Made by a program: the position numbers and the translations under genes. A stretch of 64,000 nt of DNA, taken from Gemmatales bacterium (GTDB lineage Bacteria > Planctomycetota > Planctomycetia > Gemmatales > HRBIN36). The notes under the pieces are model-generated. The model was not told where the DNA came from and did not search any database. It saw only the letters and a list, made by a program, of their open reading frames with translations. Positions within the stretch are counted from its first letter, which is position 1. The number at the start of each line of letters is the position of its first letter. Below, piece by piece: positions 56,621-64,000 of the stretch. Location: positions 1 through 64,000 of the forward strand of contig JANXCQ010000020.1 of the NCBI GenBank assembly GCA_025060195.1, given 5' to 3'.

Positions 56621-58178
56621 GCGATCTTCTCCTGGCAACGGCCAATCAGCGTCTGGATGCCCGTGGGGCGGAATATGATCGACACCTTGCCCCTGGCCCC
56701 GTCGTAATCGACGCGCTCGATCAACAACTGCACGATCCGGGCCTACTCACGCGGCGCGAGCGACTCCCAAGCCGGGTCGAAGGCGGACAAGGCCCGCGCG
56801 ACCTCGCGCTCGTCCACGAGTTCACGTCTCAGAGCGATGACCTGCTCGCGGATCTCCGTGGCCCGGCGCTCAGCGCTGCGAATCCGCTCCTGAAGGTCCG
56901 CCAACCGAGACAAATCGGAGGTCCCGAGGTCGCTGGCGAGTTTTCGGACCTCGCCGTTCCATTTCTGCACGTCCCGTTCGAGGTCCCGACGTTCGGCCTC
57001 CAAGGCCGCCACTTGCGAGTCGGCCCAGGCTCGAGCCTGGGCGAGGGTCTCGTTGAGCAACGTCGGGTCCTTCGCCATGCCCTTGATCTGCTCAACGACG
57101 AACCGTTCGATCTGCCCGGCGGGGATCGCCTTGGACGGACAGGTGTGCCAGCCACGCTTCTGGGCCGACGAACAGACCTAGTACCGGTAACGCTTCTAGC
57201 CGTTGCGGGTGGTGTGCGACGCTGTCATCGCGCAGCCACAGGGGGCACAGCGCAGAGGGCCCTTGAGCAGTGCCCCAAACTTGTTCCGCACCAGTGCCCC
57301 GCCGGTGCGGCCGTTGCGCTGAAGCAGGGCCTGCACCTTCTGCCAGACCTCCGCGTCCACGATGGCGCGGTGCTCTCCCTCGTGGATCTCGGACTTGTAC
57401 CGCACCTTGCCGACGTAGGCGACGTTGGTGAGCAACTTGTAGAGGCTGGTCCAGGTGAACGGCTGGCCGCCACGCTCGTGACCCTTGCGGTTCGTCCACT
57501 CCTTGTTGACCCAGCCCCGGCGTTCGAGTTCCTGCACCACCGGCACCAGCGACTCGTGTTCAAGATAAAGGTCGAAGATGCTGAGGACGCGCTCGGCCTC
57601 GACCTCGTTGACGATCAGCCGCAAGCTGTGCGGGTCCACGTCGTAGCCCAGGATCGGGTGCCCGCCGGACCACTTCCCCTTGCGGCGGGTGGCCGCGATC
57701 TTGTCCCGCGTCCGCTCGCTGATGATCTCCCGCTCGAATTGGGCAAACGACAGCAGCGCGTTGAGCACCAGCCGGCCCATCGAGGTCGCGGTGTTGAACT
57801 GCTGCGTCACTGAGACAAAGGAGACGTTTTGCTTCTCGAATGTCTCCATCATCCGGGCGAAATCGAGCAGGCTACGGCTGAGGCGGTCCACCTTGTAGAC
57901 CACCACGCAATCGATCCGGCCGGCTTCGATGTCGGCCAGCAGTCGCCTTAGGGCCGGCCGGTCCATGTTGCCGCCGGTGAAGCCCCCGTCGTCGCGGTCG
58001 GGCAAGAGCGTCCAGCCTTCGGGGGCCTGGCTTTTGATGAACGCCTCGGCGGCCTCGCGTTGGGCGTCGAGAGTGTTGAACTCCTGCTCCAAGCCTTCCT
58101 CCGTCGACTTGCGGGTGTAAATGGCGCAGCGGATGCTTGATGATGCGGGTGGGCTTTATGATTCTTGCTCCTCCTCAT
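56617..58178 (-). pseudogene. Large serine recombinase (integrase) with three TAG codons and one slip
   Basis: ATG 58178 (MRRSKNHKAHPHHQ), one missing base, then IRCAIYTRKSTEEG with the catalytic Ser, VVYKVDRLSRSLLDFARMM, FAQFEREIISERTRDKI and GGHPILGYDVD. The zinc-ribbon part (LRCAPCGCAMTASHTTRNG) has TAG at 57196, KRYRY, TAG at 57178, VCSSAQKRGWHTCPS. A coiled coil follows and TAG at 56743 lies in LAPRE-stop-ARIVQLLIERVDYDG. The first and third fit Gln, the second more likely Tyr. It integrates phage DNA by serine exchange. As read it stops at about 300 residues, leaving the catalytic domain without most DNA-binding parts. Confidence 0.85.
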
Positions 58179-58225
58179 CGGCGTCCCTCCGTTCCCAGGC
58201 GGAAGAAATGAAAGCCGTTGCAGTG

Positions 58226-58663
58226 CTAGCCGGTGATCGCCTTGGCTGCGGCGCTGAGCGACTTGAAGAGCTCGCCTTCGAATTCGAAGCCGTGCGGCAG
58301 GACCTTCACCTGCAAGGTTTCGCCCTTGTACTGGCGTGTGAGGATCGTGCCCGGCGGCAGCAGGCGGTCGTCCAGCTGGAACCGCAGGCCGACGGTTGTC
58401 GTGCGCTCCGGGTCGGCGTTGGCAGGCTTGGGCGGCGACAGCCCAAGGTCAGCGTCGTTGGCCAACTCCTCCGCGCGGCGTCGGGCCCGTTCGGACAGGT
58501 CGCCTTCGGCCAGGGCCTGGATGCGCTAGGCGATGCGCTTCACCAGTCACGCCTTGTTGTGGGCGTTGGTCTCTTCGCCGAAGACCTCGGCGTACCTCGC
58601 CCGCAGTTCTTTAACGGTCAGGCGCTGGAGCGCGGCGACCTCTTTGCCGACATTCAGATGCAT
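58226..58663 (-). pseudogene. DUF2924 protein with TGA and TAG
   Basis: MHLNVGKEVAALQRLTVKEL, YAEVFGEETNAHNKA, TGA at 58547, LVKRIA, TAG at 58526, RIQALAEGDLSERARRRAEE, then GTILTRQYKGETLQVKVLPH and SLSAAAKAITG. This is DUF2924, always beside such recombinases. The family has NKAWLVKRIAWR, so both stops replace Trp codons (TGG to TGA and to TAG). That is ordinary G-to-A decay and is the best evidence here against Gln recoding. Confidence 0.75.
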
Positions 58664-58696
58664 GCTGTGCTCCTTTCTCGCTCTCCTTGGGAACCG

Positions 58697-58900
58697 TTAA
58701 CCCGTGTGGACACTGAGCACGGTCTGCGGCGGAACCTCAAGGCAATTTGGACCGGTTTCCGGTAAGTTTTCCAGGGCGCGAACCTGGTCCGCATCGGTCA
58801 GGAGCGCGGCACGAGAGCGGAGACGCAGAACCCCGGCAGCGAGGAGGGCGGCAACCGCGCGGAGCCGTTTGTCGGGAGTCAGGGCAGCGGGATCGTCGTG
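58697..58900 (-). CDS. Small conserved prophage protein
   Basis: ALTPDKRLRAVAALLAAGVL, RLRSRAALLTDADQVRALEN and NCLEVPPQTVLSVHTG read like the short protein often found just upstream of DUF2924 and recombinase genes in planctomycete prophages. Start not resolved; no ATG lies close. Function unknown. It marks the right end of the phage gene run. Sequence between here and the tRNA (to 59298) has no other gene. Confidence 0.45.
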   Translation of the reverse strand, partial: HDDPAALTPDKRLRAVAALLAAGVLRLRSRAALLTDADQVRALENLPETGPNCLEVPPQTVLSVHTG

Positions 58901-59107
58901 TGGTCGCAGGGGACCTCCTCGGGGAAGCGCCCGCAACGACCTTCGCCTGGCGACCGGCCGCTTGTCTGGCGGGAAGCGTTCGTCTACCTCATGATCTTTG
59001 CAATTCGAGTTCGAAATGACGCATCGGGGTCCGAGAGGAAACGGGTGGGTTACTCCGAGAGGGGTGGTAACCAGAGATTTGGAGAGTTCGAAACGCAAAA
59101 TCTCGGG

Positions 59108-59140
59108 GTCCGAGAGGAACCTTGAAGGTTCCTTTCGGAC
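59108..59140. repeat. 33-bp near-perfect palindrome
   Basis: Two 16-base arms (GTCCGAGAGGAACCTT and AAGGTTCCTTTCGGAC) around one base, one mismatch. Lies between the end of the prophage genes and tRNA-Asn. The word GGGGTCCGAGAGGA also occurs about 80 bases earlier as a direct repeat. It could be an attachment site remnant, a binding site or a terminator (no U-run). Confidence 0.5.
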
Positions 59141-59298
59141 TCCAAGTGATCTCACTCGAAACAGAGATTTTTGGTTTGCGTCGCCGCTTGTCGGAAACCC
59201 TTGCGGGACAGGCGGAAAAAGCGAAACGGGGAGAGGGACAACTCTCGGCGTTCGGTATCAACTGATGTGGACGATTGATTCGTAGAACTGACCGTTAG

Positions 59299-59372
59299 CT
59301 CCCCGGGCAGGGCTCGAACCTGCAACCCGCTGATTAACAGTCAGCCGCTCTACCGATTGAGCTACCGGGGAG
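59299..59372 (-). tRNA. tRNA-Asn (GTT)
   Basis: Minus-strand cloverleaf of 74 bases: acceptor CTCCCCG pairs with CGGGGAG; D-arm AGCTCAATCGGTAGAGC; anticodon arm GCTGACTGTTAATCAGC with GTT; T-arm GCAGGTTCGAGCCCTGC. No encoded CCA. It bounds the right side of the prophage region and is a possible, unproven, insertion landmark. Confidence 0.95.
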
Positions 59373-60533
59373 TACTGTGGAATTATGCCTGTCGACTCAC
59401 TTGCCGTTTTCTATTATATATCGGCCTGTCGGCCAAACAAGGTTATGAACAGAGAGTTGTACATTGGTCTTATCGCCACACTAGGTCGAAACGATCCTGA
59501 GACTGGGCACGTGCCCCAACCGATAGTTAAGAACCATATGCCTCGCGGCGGTTCGCGCTTGGCGAGGTGAAGCAAAGCGGGCTTCGTGTGCCGACCCACG
59601 CGGGTCGTGCGCCGCTTGCCTTTGCGGCGTGATAGGGCAATCACAGGTTCCGCGAACAATGCACCCGGAGGCGCCTGGTTTTGTCCTCACTACCCACGGT
59701 TACATGCACTTGCCCATGGGCAGGTATTAAGTCCACTGGTTGGTTCGCCTCAGGGGGGCTAGTAGTTGCTAAACCAACGATTACGCACAGGAACGCTGCA
59801 ACAATTGGGGCAGAGATGATTTTGATTCGGGTGTCGTTCTAGTTGAACGAAAATCCTACCGGCGATTATGCGGATTGAGCATAGGAGTGAAGGGATCGAT
59901 TAGCCCGATTAGCAGTTCGTTCCATGGGAATGAAAATTCAACCGCCGATTACACAGGTGGAAGCGGAGCACAGAGAAATAATGTCAGCTTTGTGGTATCC
60001 TCAGTTTTGCCAGCAAATGCGTGCCGAAGACTTAGGCAGTACGAACTATAATGGGTGCAGTGGTGTTGGCCGCGGCAGTAGCGTGGCGGAGTTTTTCACT
60101 CTATGACTTAGGGACGCGTCGCGGTAAGGGCGATTATAAAGCGAACATGCTGGCCGAGCACATTTGCTAATCGGTCTGTGGCACACCGTTGACATGAGGC
60201 GTGTCGGGTGGGCGTATCGGCGGCCTGGTGGCCGGTTTTGATTCTCTAGGGGCAAACCAACCACCCAATGATTACGCGCGGTGGCGGCTTGTAACGGATA
60301 TGTCATGAATATCACCAAGTGCGATTGGCGCTCGGTTCAGTAACCAAGTTCCGTTAGCCGCGGAGCCAGCGTCTAGCCGACGATTGAGCTGGTTCGTAAG
60401 AGAACGCTTTGTTGCTGATCGGAGACGCTTGATCAAACGGCGCGGCATGGATAATGCTCCAAGAAAAAGCAACGGAGCGGGAGCGACGACCCTGCGGACA
60501 AACAAAAGTGAATTTTCTTCTGGAGCGTAAGAT
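59373..60533. other. Long region without a recognised gene
   Basis: About 1.16 kb between tRNA-Asn and trxB. Short frames on both strands show no family traits. The last 100 bases before 60534 probably hold the trxB promoter and ribosome site (TCTGGAG just upstream of the ATG). Confidence 0.5.
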
Positions 60534-61616
60534 ATGCCGGAAAAGGTGGTGATTATCGGATCGGGGCCCGCGGGGTGGACGGCAGCGATCTATGCGGCGC
60601 GGGCTAATTTGCAGCCGTTGGTGTACGAAGGGGCGGTGAATGAGGCGAACCGGCTCAAGGGTACGCTGCCTTTGGGCCAGCTCAACCTGACTACTGAGGT
60701 GGAGAATTTTCCTGCTTGGCCTCACGTGGACAGCGAGGCGCTCCAGGCGTTTTCTCGCAGTGCTTTACCGCCGGAGCGTTACGAGAATTTGCGGGGATTT
60801 TATGAGGGCAAAGCCGCTCATCGAGGGAAACGGGCTGTTTTTGGTCCCGAGTTGATGGAATATATGCGGCAACAGGCGATTAATTTTGGAGCGCGCGTGG
60901 TAACCGATGACATCGTGGCCGTCAATTTACGCCAGCATCCGTTTCTGTTGACGAGTGCAAGCGGTGAGAAAGTTGAGGCGTTAGCGGTGATTGTCGCTAC
61001 CGGTGCGCGGGCCAATTACCTGGGGCTGCCTTCGGAGGAACGTTTCAAGAACCATGGGGTGTCGGCGTGTGCGGTGTGTGATGGCGCGCTGCCTCGGTTT
61101 CGCAATCGTCCGTTGGTGGTGGTGGGTGGAGGCGACTCGGCTGTGGAGGAGAGTACGTATTTGACGAAGTTTGCCAGCGTCGTGTATGTGGTGCATCGGC
61201 GTAACCAGCTACGGGCCAGCAAGATCATGCAGGAGCGGTTATTCAGGAATCCCAAGATTGTGGTCAAGTGGAATCGCGTGGTCGAAGAGATTCTGGGCAC
61301 GGAGGAGCAGGGCGTAACGGGTGTGCGGCTGAGGAGCACGGTAGATGACTCCCGGGAGGTTTTGGAAGTGAGCGGGGTTTTCCTGGCTATCGGTCATACG
61401 CCGAATACTGATTTTCTGCGGGGACAACTGGAGTTGGACGAGAAAGGCTATATTGTGTTGACCAAGCCGCATAGCACTTATACGAGCGTGGAGGGCGTGT
61501 TTGCTGCGGGGGACGTGGCCGATCCGCATTACCGTCAGGCCGTGACCGCTGCAGGTACGGGATGTATGGCTGCCTTGGATGCGGAACGTTGGCTGGCGAG
61601 CCGAGGTTGGGCGTGA
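60534..61616 (+). CDS. trxB: Thioredoxin reductase
   Basis: Flavoenzyme passing electrons from NADPH to thioredoxin. 360 residues, about 40 more than E. coli TrxB. FAD motif [16 protein letters not shown] (residues 9-24), redox pair C179-A-V-C182, NADPH motif [10 protein letters not shown] (about 197-206) and end [10 protein letters not shown]. The extra length is an insertion around residues 61-103 ([20 protein letters not shown] and on), a form seen in planctomycetes. Clean frame; convergent with the TPR gene. Confidence 0.95.
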   Translation: MPEKVVIIGSGPAGWTAAIYAARANLQPLVYEGAVNEANRLKGTLPLGQLNLTTEVENFPAWPHVDSEALQAFSRSALPPERYENLRGFYEGKAAHRGKRAVFGPELMEYMRQQAINFGARVVTDDIVAVNLRQHPFLLTSASGEKVEALAVIVATGARANYLGLPSEERFKNHGVSACAVCDGALPRFRNRPLVVVGGGDSAVEESTYLTKFASVVYVVHRRNQLRASKIMQERLFRNPKIVVKWNRVVEEILGTEEQGVTGVRLRSTVDDSREVLEVSGVFLAIGHTPNTDFLRGQLELDEKGYIVLTKPHSTYTSVEGVFAAGDVADPHYRQAVTAAGTGCMAALDAERWLASRGWA

Positions 61617-61635
61617 GTGGTAAGGTAACGGTTGT

Positions 61636-62769
61636 TTAGGGTTGCTCAGCGTCGTCGCGTAGCAGCTTGCGTACGGGACGGGGGATCGGCTTAGTCGCGC
61701 GGGACGCATCCGGACTGGTGGATAGCGGCGGAGGTGGCGGTGGAATGACAATGGGCGTTGTTTCGGTATCTACCGAGGTGATGGTGCTATTTTCGGGCTG
61801 GTCTGCGGGCTGACTGCCACGAGAAGGTGGATTACTATGCGGCGGCGCTTGCGGCGGACAAGATGAAGAGGGTGAGTGCGGACCAGCCAAAGAAGTTCGT
61901 GTCGTGTCCGTTTGGTTTGGCTCGGGTGAGGACTGGTTGGCAGGACGAGGTTTGTCTAACTCTTCGAGCAAAGCACGGGCCAGACGTAATGATGGGTCAA
62001 GTCGCAGAGCGTGTTGCAGATGTTGACGAGCCAGTTCGCGATAGTGCTGTTGTCTTGTCGCTTCGTGTTCGGGCAAGTGGCCCGCCCGTTGTAATAGCAC
62101 CACTGCGAGGTTGTAGTGAGCTGGGGCGGGCGGTAAGACTTGGGTGAAAGCGGCATAGGCTTCCTGAAACTTATCTTGCTGAGCGAGCGCCAGGCCTAGA
62201 TTGATCAGCACGCGCTGCTGGATGGTGTTCTCGGCGGGTTTAGGAGCGAAAGGCTGAGTAAACCAGGCGGTGGCGCGGTTCTGGTGGCGTGAGCACATTG
62301 CCAGAGCTTGTCGGAAGTAATGTTCGGCCTGGGCAAAACGTCCGCGTTGGTAATGAAAGTAGCCCAGGTCGTTGAGAATTTGCGGATCATGGGGTTGTTG
62401 CTGTAACGCGCGCTGGTATTCCGCCAAGGCTTTTTGATCTTGGGCCAGGCGGTCATATAGAAGCGCGAGCTTGTGTGCTAGTCCCGGATAGTCGGGCTGC
62501 AAGGAACGTGCTTTTTCGTACTGAGCGAGGGCCTGGGCCTCGCGGCCATGTTCCACGAGTTTGTCGCCATGCACTACTAGCAGGCGAACGGTCTCCGCGT
62601 GCGATAAGGTTTCCGTAGATGAGTCTGGCTCGAGGGGTATGGAGCCACGCGGAACTTCCATGCGAGCGAGTGGTGAGTCGGTGAGCACGGTGGCGAGCCA
62701 TTCGCCGCAACCACAAATGAGCAAACAGGGAGCAAGCAAGTATGCGGAATACGGGTTATGAAATCGCAT
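61636..62769 (-). CDS. TPR-repeat lipoprotein
   Basis: 377 residues. Signal MRFHNPYSAYLLAPCLLICG then Cys, a weak lipobox, so probably membrane-anchored outside the cytoplasm. TPR units follow: AQALAQYEKARSLQPDYPGL, AQDQKALAEYQRALQQQPHD, GRFAQAEHYFRQALAMC and FQEAYAAFTQVLP. A Pro/Ser/Thr-rich tail ends the protein. Protein-interaction role inferred. Same strand and about 70 bases after the next lipoprotein gene. Confidence 0.8.
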   Translation of the reverse strand: MRFHNPYSAYLLAPCLLICGCGEWLATVLTDSPLARMEVPRGSIPLEPDSSTETLSHAETVRLLVVHGDKLVEHGREAQALAQYEKARSLQPDYPGLAHKLALLYDRLAQDQKALAEYQRALQQQPHDPQILNDLGYFHYQRGRFAQAEHYFRQALAMCSRHQNRATAWFTQPFAPKPAENTIQQRVLINLGLALAQQDKFQEAYAAFTQVLPPAPAHYNLAVVLLQRAGHLPEHEATRQQHYRELARQHLQHALRLDPSLRLARALLEELDKPRPANQSSPEPNQTDTTRTSLAGPHSPSSSCPPQAPPHSNPPSRGSQPADQPENSTITSVDTETTPIVIPPPPPPLSTSPDASRATKPIPRPVRKLLRDDAEQP

Positions 62770-62839
62770 GGGACTGGGTTATGCCACAAGCGCCGAACCT
62801 GTGAAGACCAAATCTATGCATTTGGAAGAGGGACGGGGA

Positions 62840-63577
62840 TCAGAAGGGCGGTAAGCCGCCTAAGCCTCCGCCGAAGAACCCACCGCGTATTCCGAAGCCA
62901 CCAAGTCCGCCGAAGAGTCCAAAGCGTCCGAAGCCGAATCGGCCGAAGCCCAGTCCGCCGAAGCCCAGTCCCCCGAAGCCGCCAAAGCCACCAAAGCCAA
63001 ACGGACCCCAACCGAACGAGCTAAGTAAGAACAGGTAGCTGCGGATTTCCGCTTCGTCGCCATACAGTCCGCCCGCTTGCGGGAAGGCAATGATAACACG
63101 GTCTTGCGGATTAGGTACACCGTATTGGGCCAAGTAATCAATAATAACTTGCCGACGCGCTTCGTTGAGTTCGTGGTCAAGCGACGGTTCCACGACCACG
63201 GGGAATGGCACACTGGGTAAGCGTCGGGCAATTTCGTTGAGGTGGTAACGTCCGAAAGGTCCCAAATCTCGGCCGCCGAGATACCATTCATAGTTGTAAA
63301 TGACAAAATCATCGGCCTCGGCTTTTGCGGCTTGCAGGTCAATGAATTTATGCACATAGGTGCCTACGGGGGCGGGAATGGCGCCTGGCGGAATGGTCGA
63401 GCAGTTATCGACATGGGCATGGTAACCGATCGGGCCAAGGGCCGTTGGACCACACGGGGATGGGCCACACCACAGCGGACCACAGGTGTGCATGAAGCAA
63501 GTATCACAACCCGCCAAGAGGACGACGGCGAGCGCCAGGCTCATCAGTCCGACTTTGGCAAACTGCCGCTGATTCAT
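62840..63577 (-). CDS. Lipoprotein with Gly/Phe-rich tail
   Basis: About 245 residues from ATG 63577. Signal with a good lipobox (VVLLAGC). A middle domain (DDFVIYNYEWYLGGRDLGPF, RYHLNEIARRLPSVPFPVVV, LNEARRQVIIDYLAQYGVPN) resembles OmpA-like folds of planctomycetes. The C-terminus is a repeat of GFGGFGGLGFGGLGFGRFG type, about 55 residues, made by short DNA repeats. Probably cell-envelope; exact role unknown. Confidence 0.75.
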   Translation of the reverse strand: MNQRQFAKVGLMSLALAVVLLAGCDTCFMHTCGPLWCGPSPCGPTALGPIGYHAHVDNCSTIPPGAIPAPVGTYVHKFIDLQAAKAEADDFVIYNYEWYLGGRDLGPFGRYHLNEIARRLPSVPFPVVVEPSLDHELNEARRQVIIDYLAQYGVPNPQDRVIIAFPQAGGLYGDEAEIRSYLFLLSSFGWGPFGFGGFGGFGGLGFGGLGFGRFGFGRFGLFGGLGGFGIRGGFFGGGLGGLPPF

Positions 63578-63750
63578 AAGGATTGGCTCCTTTTGACTCC
63601 GTCCGGGGCGGAGTTGCCCAGGATCGTGCGAATGTTGCTTCTTGGCCCTAATGATCTCACCGCGCCGTCTCATCTTTGGAAATAGTGTGAATACAGCGAA
63701 TGATTCCTGGCCCCTCGCGGCTGGTTAGAAACTGGGGGTTTGATTCAGAC

Positions 63751-64000
63751 CTACTTGGGCAGAAGGTCGGAATGGCCGTGCGGACCCAGGATAAAGATTT
63801 GCGAGCATTCGCGGTAGCGCTTCATGCGGTGAATATCGGTCATGACCGAACTGCGGAAGTCGTAACTGCGTCGGCTTTCCAATCGGCCGTAGAGGAAAAA
63901 CTCCAAGTCGCCAGGTTCAAATACGTCGGAGCCTGGTAGGGCTGGGACTTCGTTGGGTTCCAGGGGATGCACCAGTTCGGGCGTAACCAGAATAACCAGT
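63751..64000 (-). CDS. Secretin-family outer-membrane protein, C-terminal end
   Basis: Only the last about 83 residues are inside the window. VILVTPELVHPLEPNEVPAL, PGSDVFEPGDLEFFLYGRLE matches the end of type II/IV secretins and CpaC-like pilus secretins (LVTPELV-P motif then EF..GRLE). It would form an outer-membrane ring for pilus or secretion systems. The rest lies to the right. Confidence 0.7.
   Translation of the reverse strand, partial: LVILVTPELVHPLEPNEVPALPGSDVFEPGDLEFFLYGRLESRRSYDFRSSVMTDIHRMKRYRECSQIFILGPHGHSDLLPK

Larger units (their letters stand above)
28250..58905. mobile_element. Defective serine-recombinase prophage with cargo insertions
   Basis: Phage modules in leftward order on the minus strand: integrase-type recombinase (58.2-56.6 kb), DNA-handling genes (56-49 kb), portal remnant, capsid, connectors, tail tube, assembly chaperones, tape measure, tail and fibre genes, and modification enzymes at the left end. 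Terminase and the portal N-terminus are absent, and several genes are broken, so it cannot form particles. Plus-strand cargo interrupts it at 37.6-38.6, 41.9-47.6 and 53.9-54.5 kb. Outer limits are inferred from gene content; no attachment-site repeat was identified by eye. Confidence 0.75.

Noticed and set aside
1-64000. Whole-organism recoding of TAG
   Set aside because: Several intact host genes (epimerase, ppa, mfnB-like, P-type ATPase, DUF1553) end at TAG exactly where their families end.

Overview
The window is most likely chromosomal DNA of a planctomycete, probably of the Gemmata type. This rests on a DUF1549/DUF1553 protein, a squalene-cyclase-repeat membrane protein, an MfnB-type gene of the methanopterin C1 pathway, a secreted FG-GAP protein with an N-terminal LEPLEPRE motif, and a thioredoxin reductase with a family-specific insertion. 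Assignments are from memory of protein families; no search was run.

Layout. (1) 1-18.8 kb is intact host sequence: sppA (cut by the window edge) and a GT2 glycosyltransferase; a sugar epimerase and ppa; gyrA; mfnB; a cyclase-repeat protein; a P-type cation ATPase and a universal stress protein; a DUF1549/1553 protein; a HEAT-like protein; csrA; and a DUF4381-like protein. (2) 18.8-24 kb is a desert holding only wrecks: an ATPase-like fragment, a phage portal N-terminus with a serine-recombinase fragment, and a broken HTH plus PD-(D/E)XK nuclease. (3) 23.8-28.2 kb holds Rhs fragments with toxin/immunity-like tips and a broken FG-GAP protein. (4) 28.4-58.9 kb is a defective prophage read mainly leftwards on the minus strand. 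From its right end come a large serine recombinase, an HTH protein, DNA-handling genes (AAA ATPase, DUF669, RusA, SF2 helicase, prim-pol), portal C-terminus, protease/major capsid, head-tail and tail genes, tail assembly chaperones, tape measure, tail proteins, a Ser/Gly-rich fibre-like protein, a glycosyltransferase and an FkbM methyltransferase. (5) 59.3-64 kb returns to intact host genes: tRNA-Asn, trxB, two lipoproteins and a secretin C-terminus.

The prophage is interrupted by cargo. A DUF3644 gene replaces the capsid/connector junction. A HEPN-like gene and a very large kinase/WD40/beta-lactamase-fold fusion sit where the portal N-terminus and terminase should be. Isochorismatase and WapI-immunity-like genes and a broken IS110 copy follow. 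Almost every phage gene carries an in-frame stop (mostly TAG, often where Gln is expected) or a one-base frame slip (mostly one base missing), whereas the host genes on both sides are clean. The simplest reading is decay of a dead prophage, or poor consensus in that stretch; recoding is considered and judged less likely.
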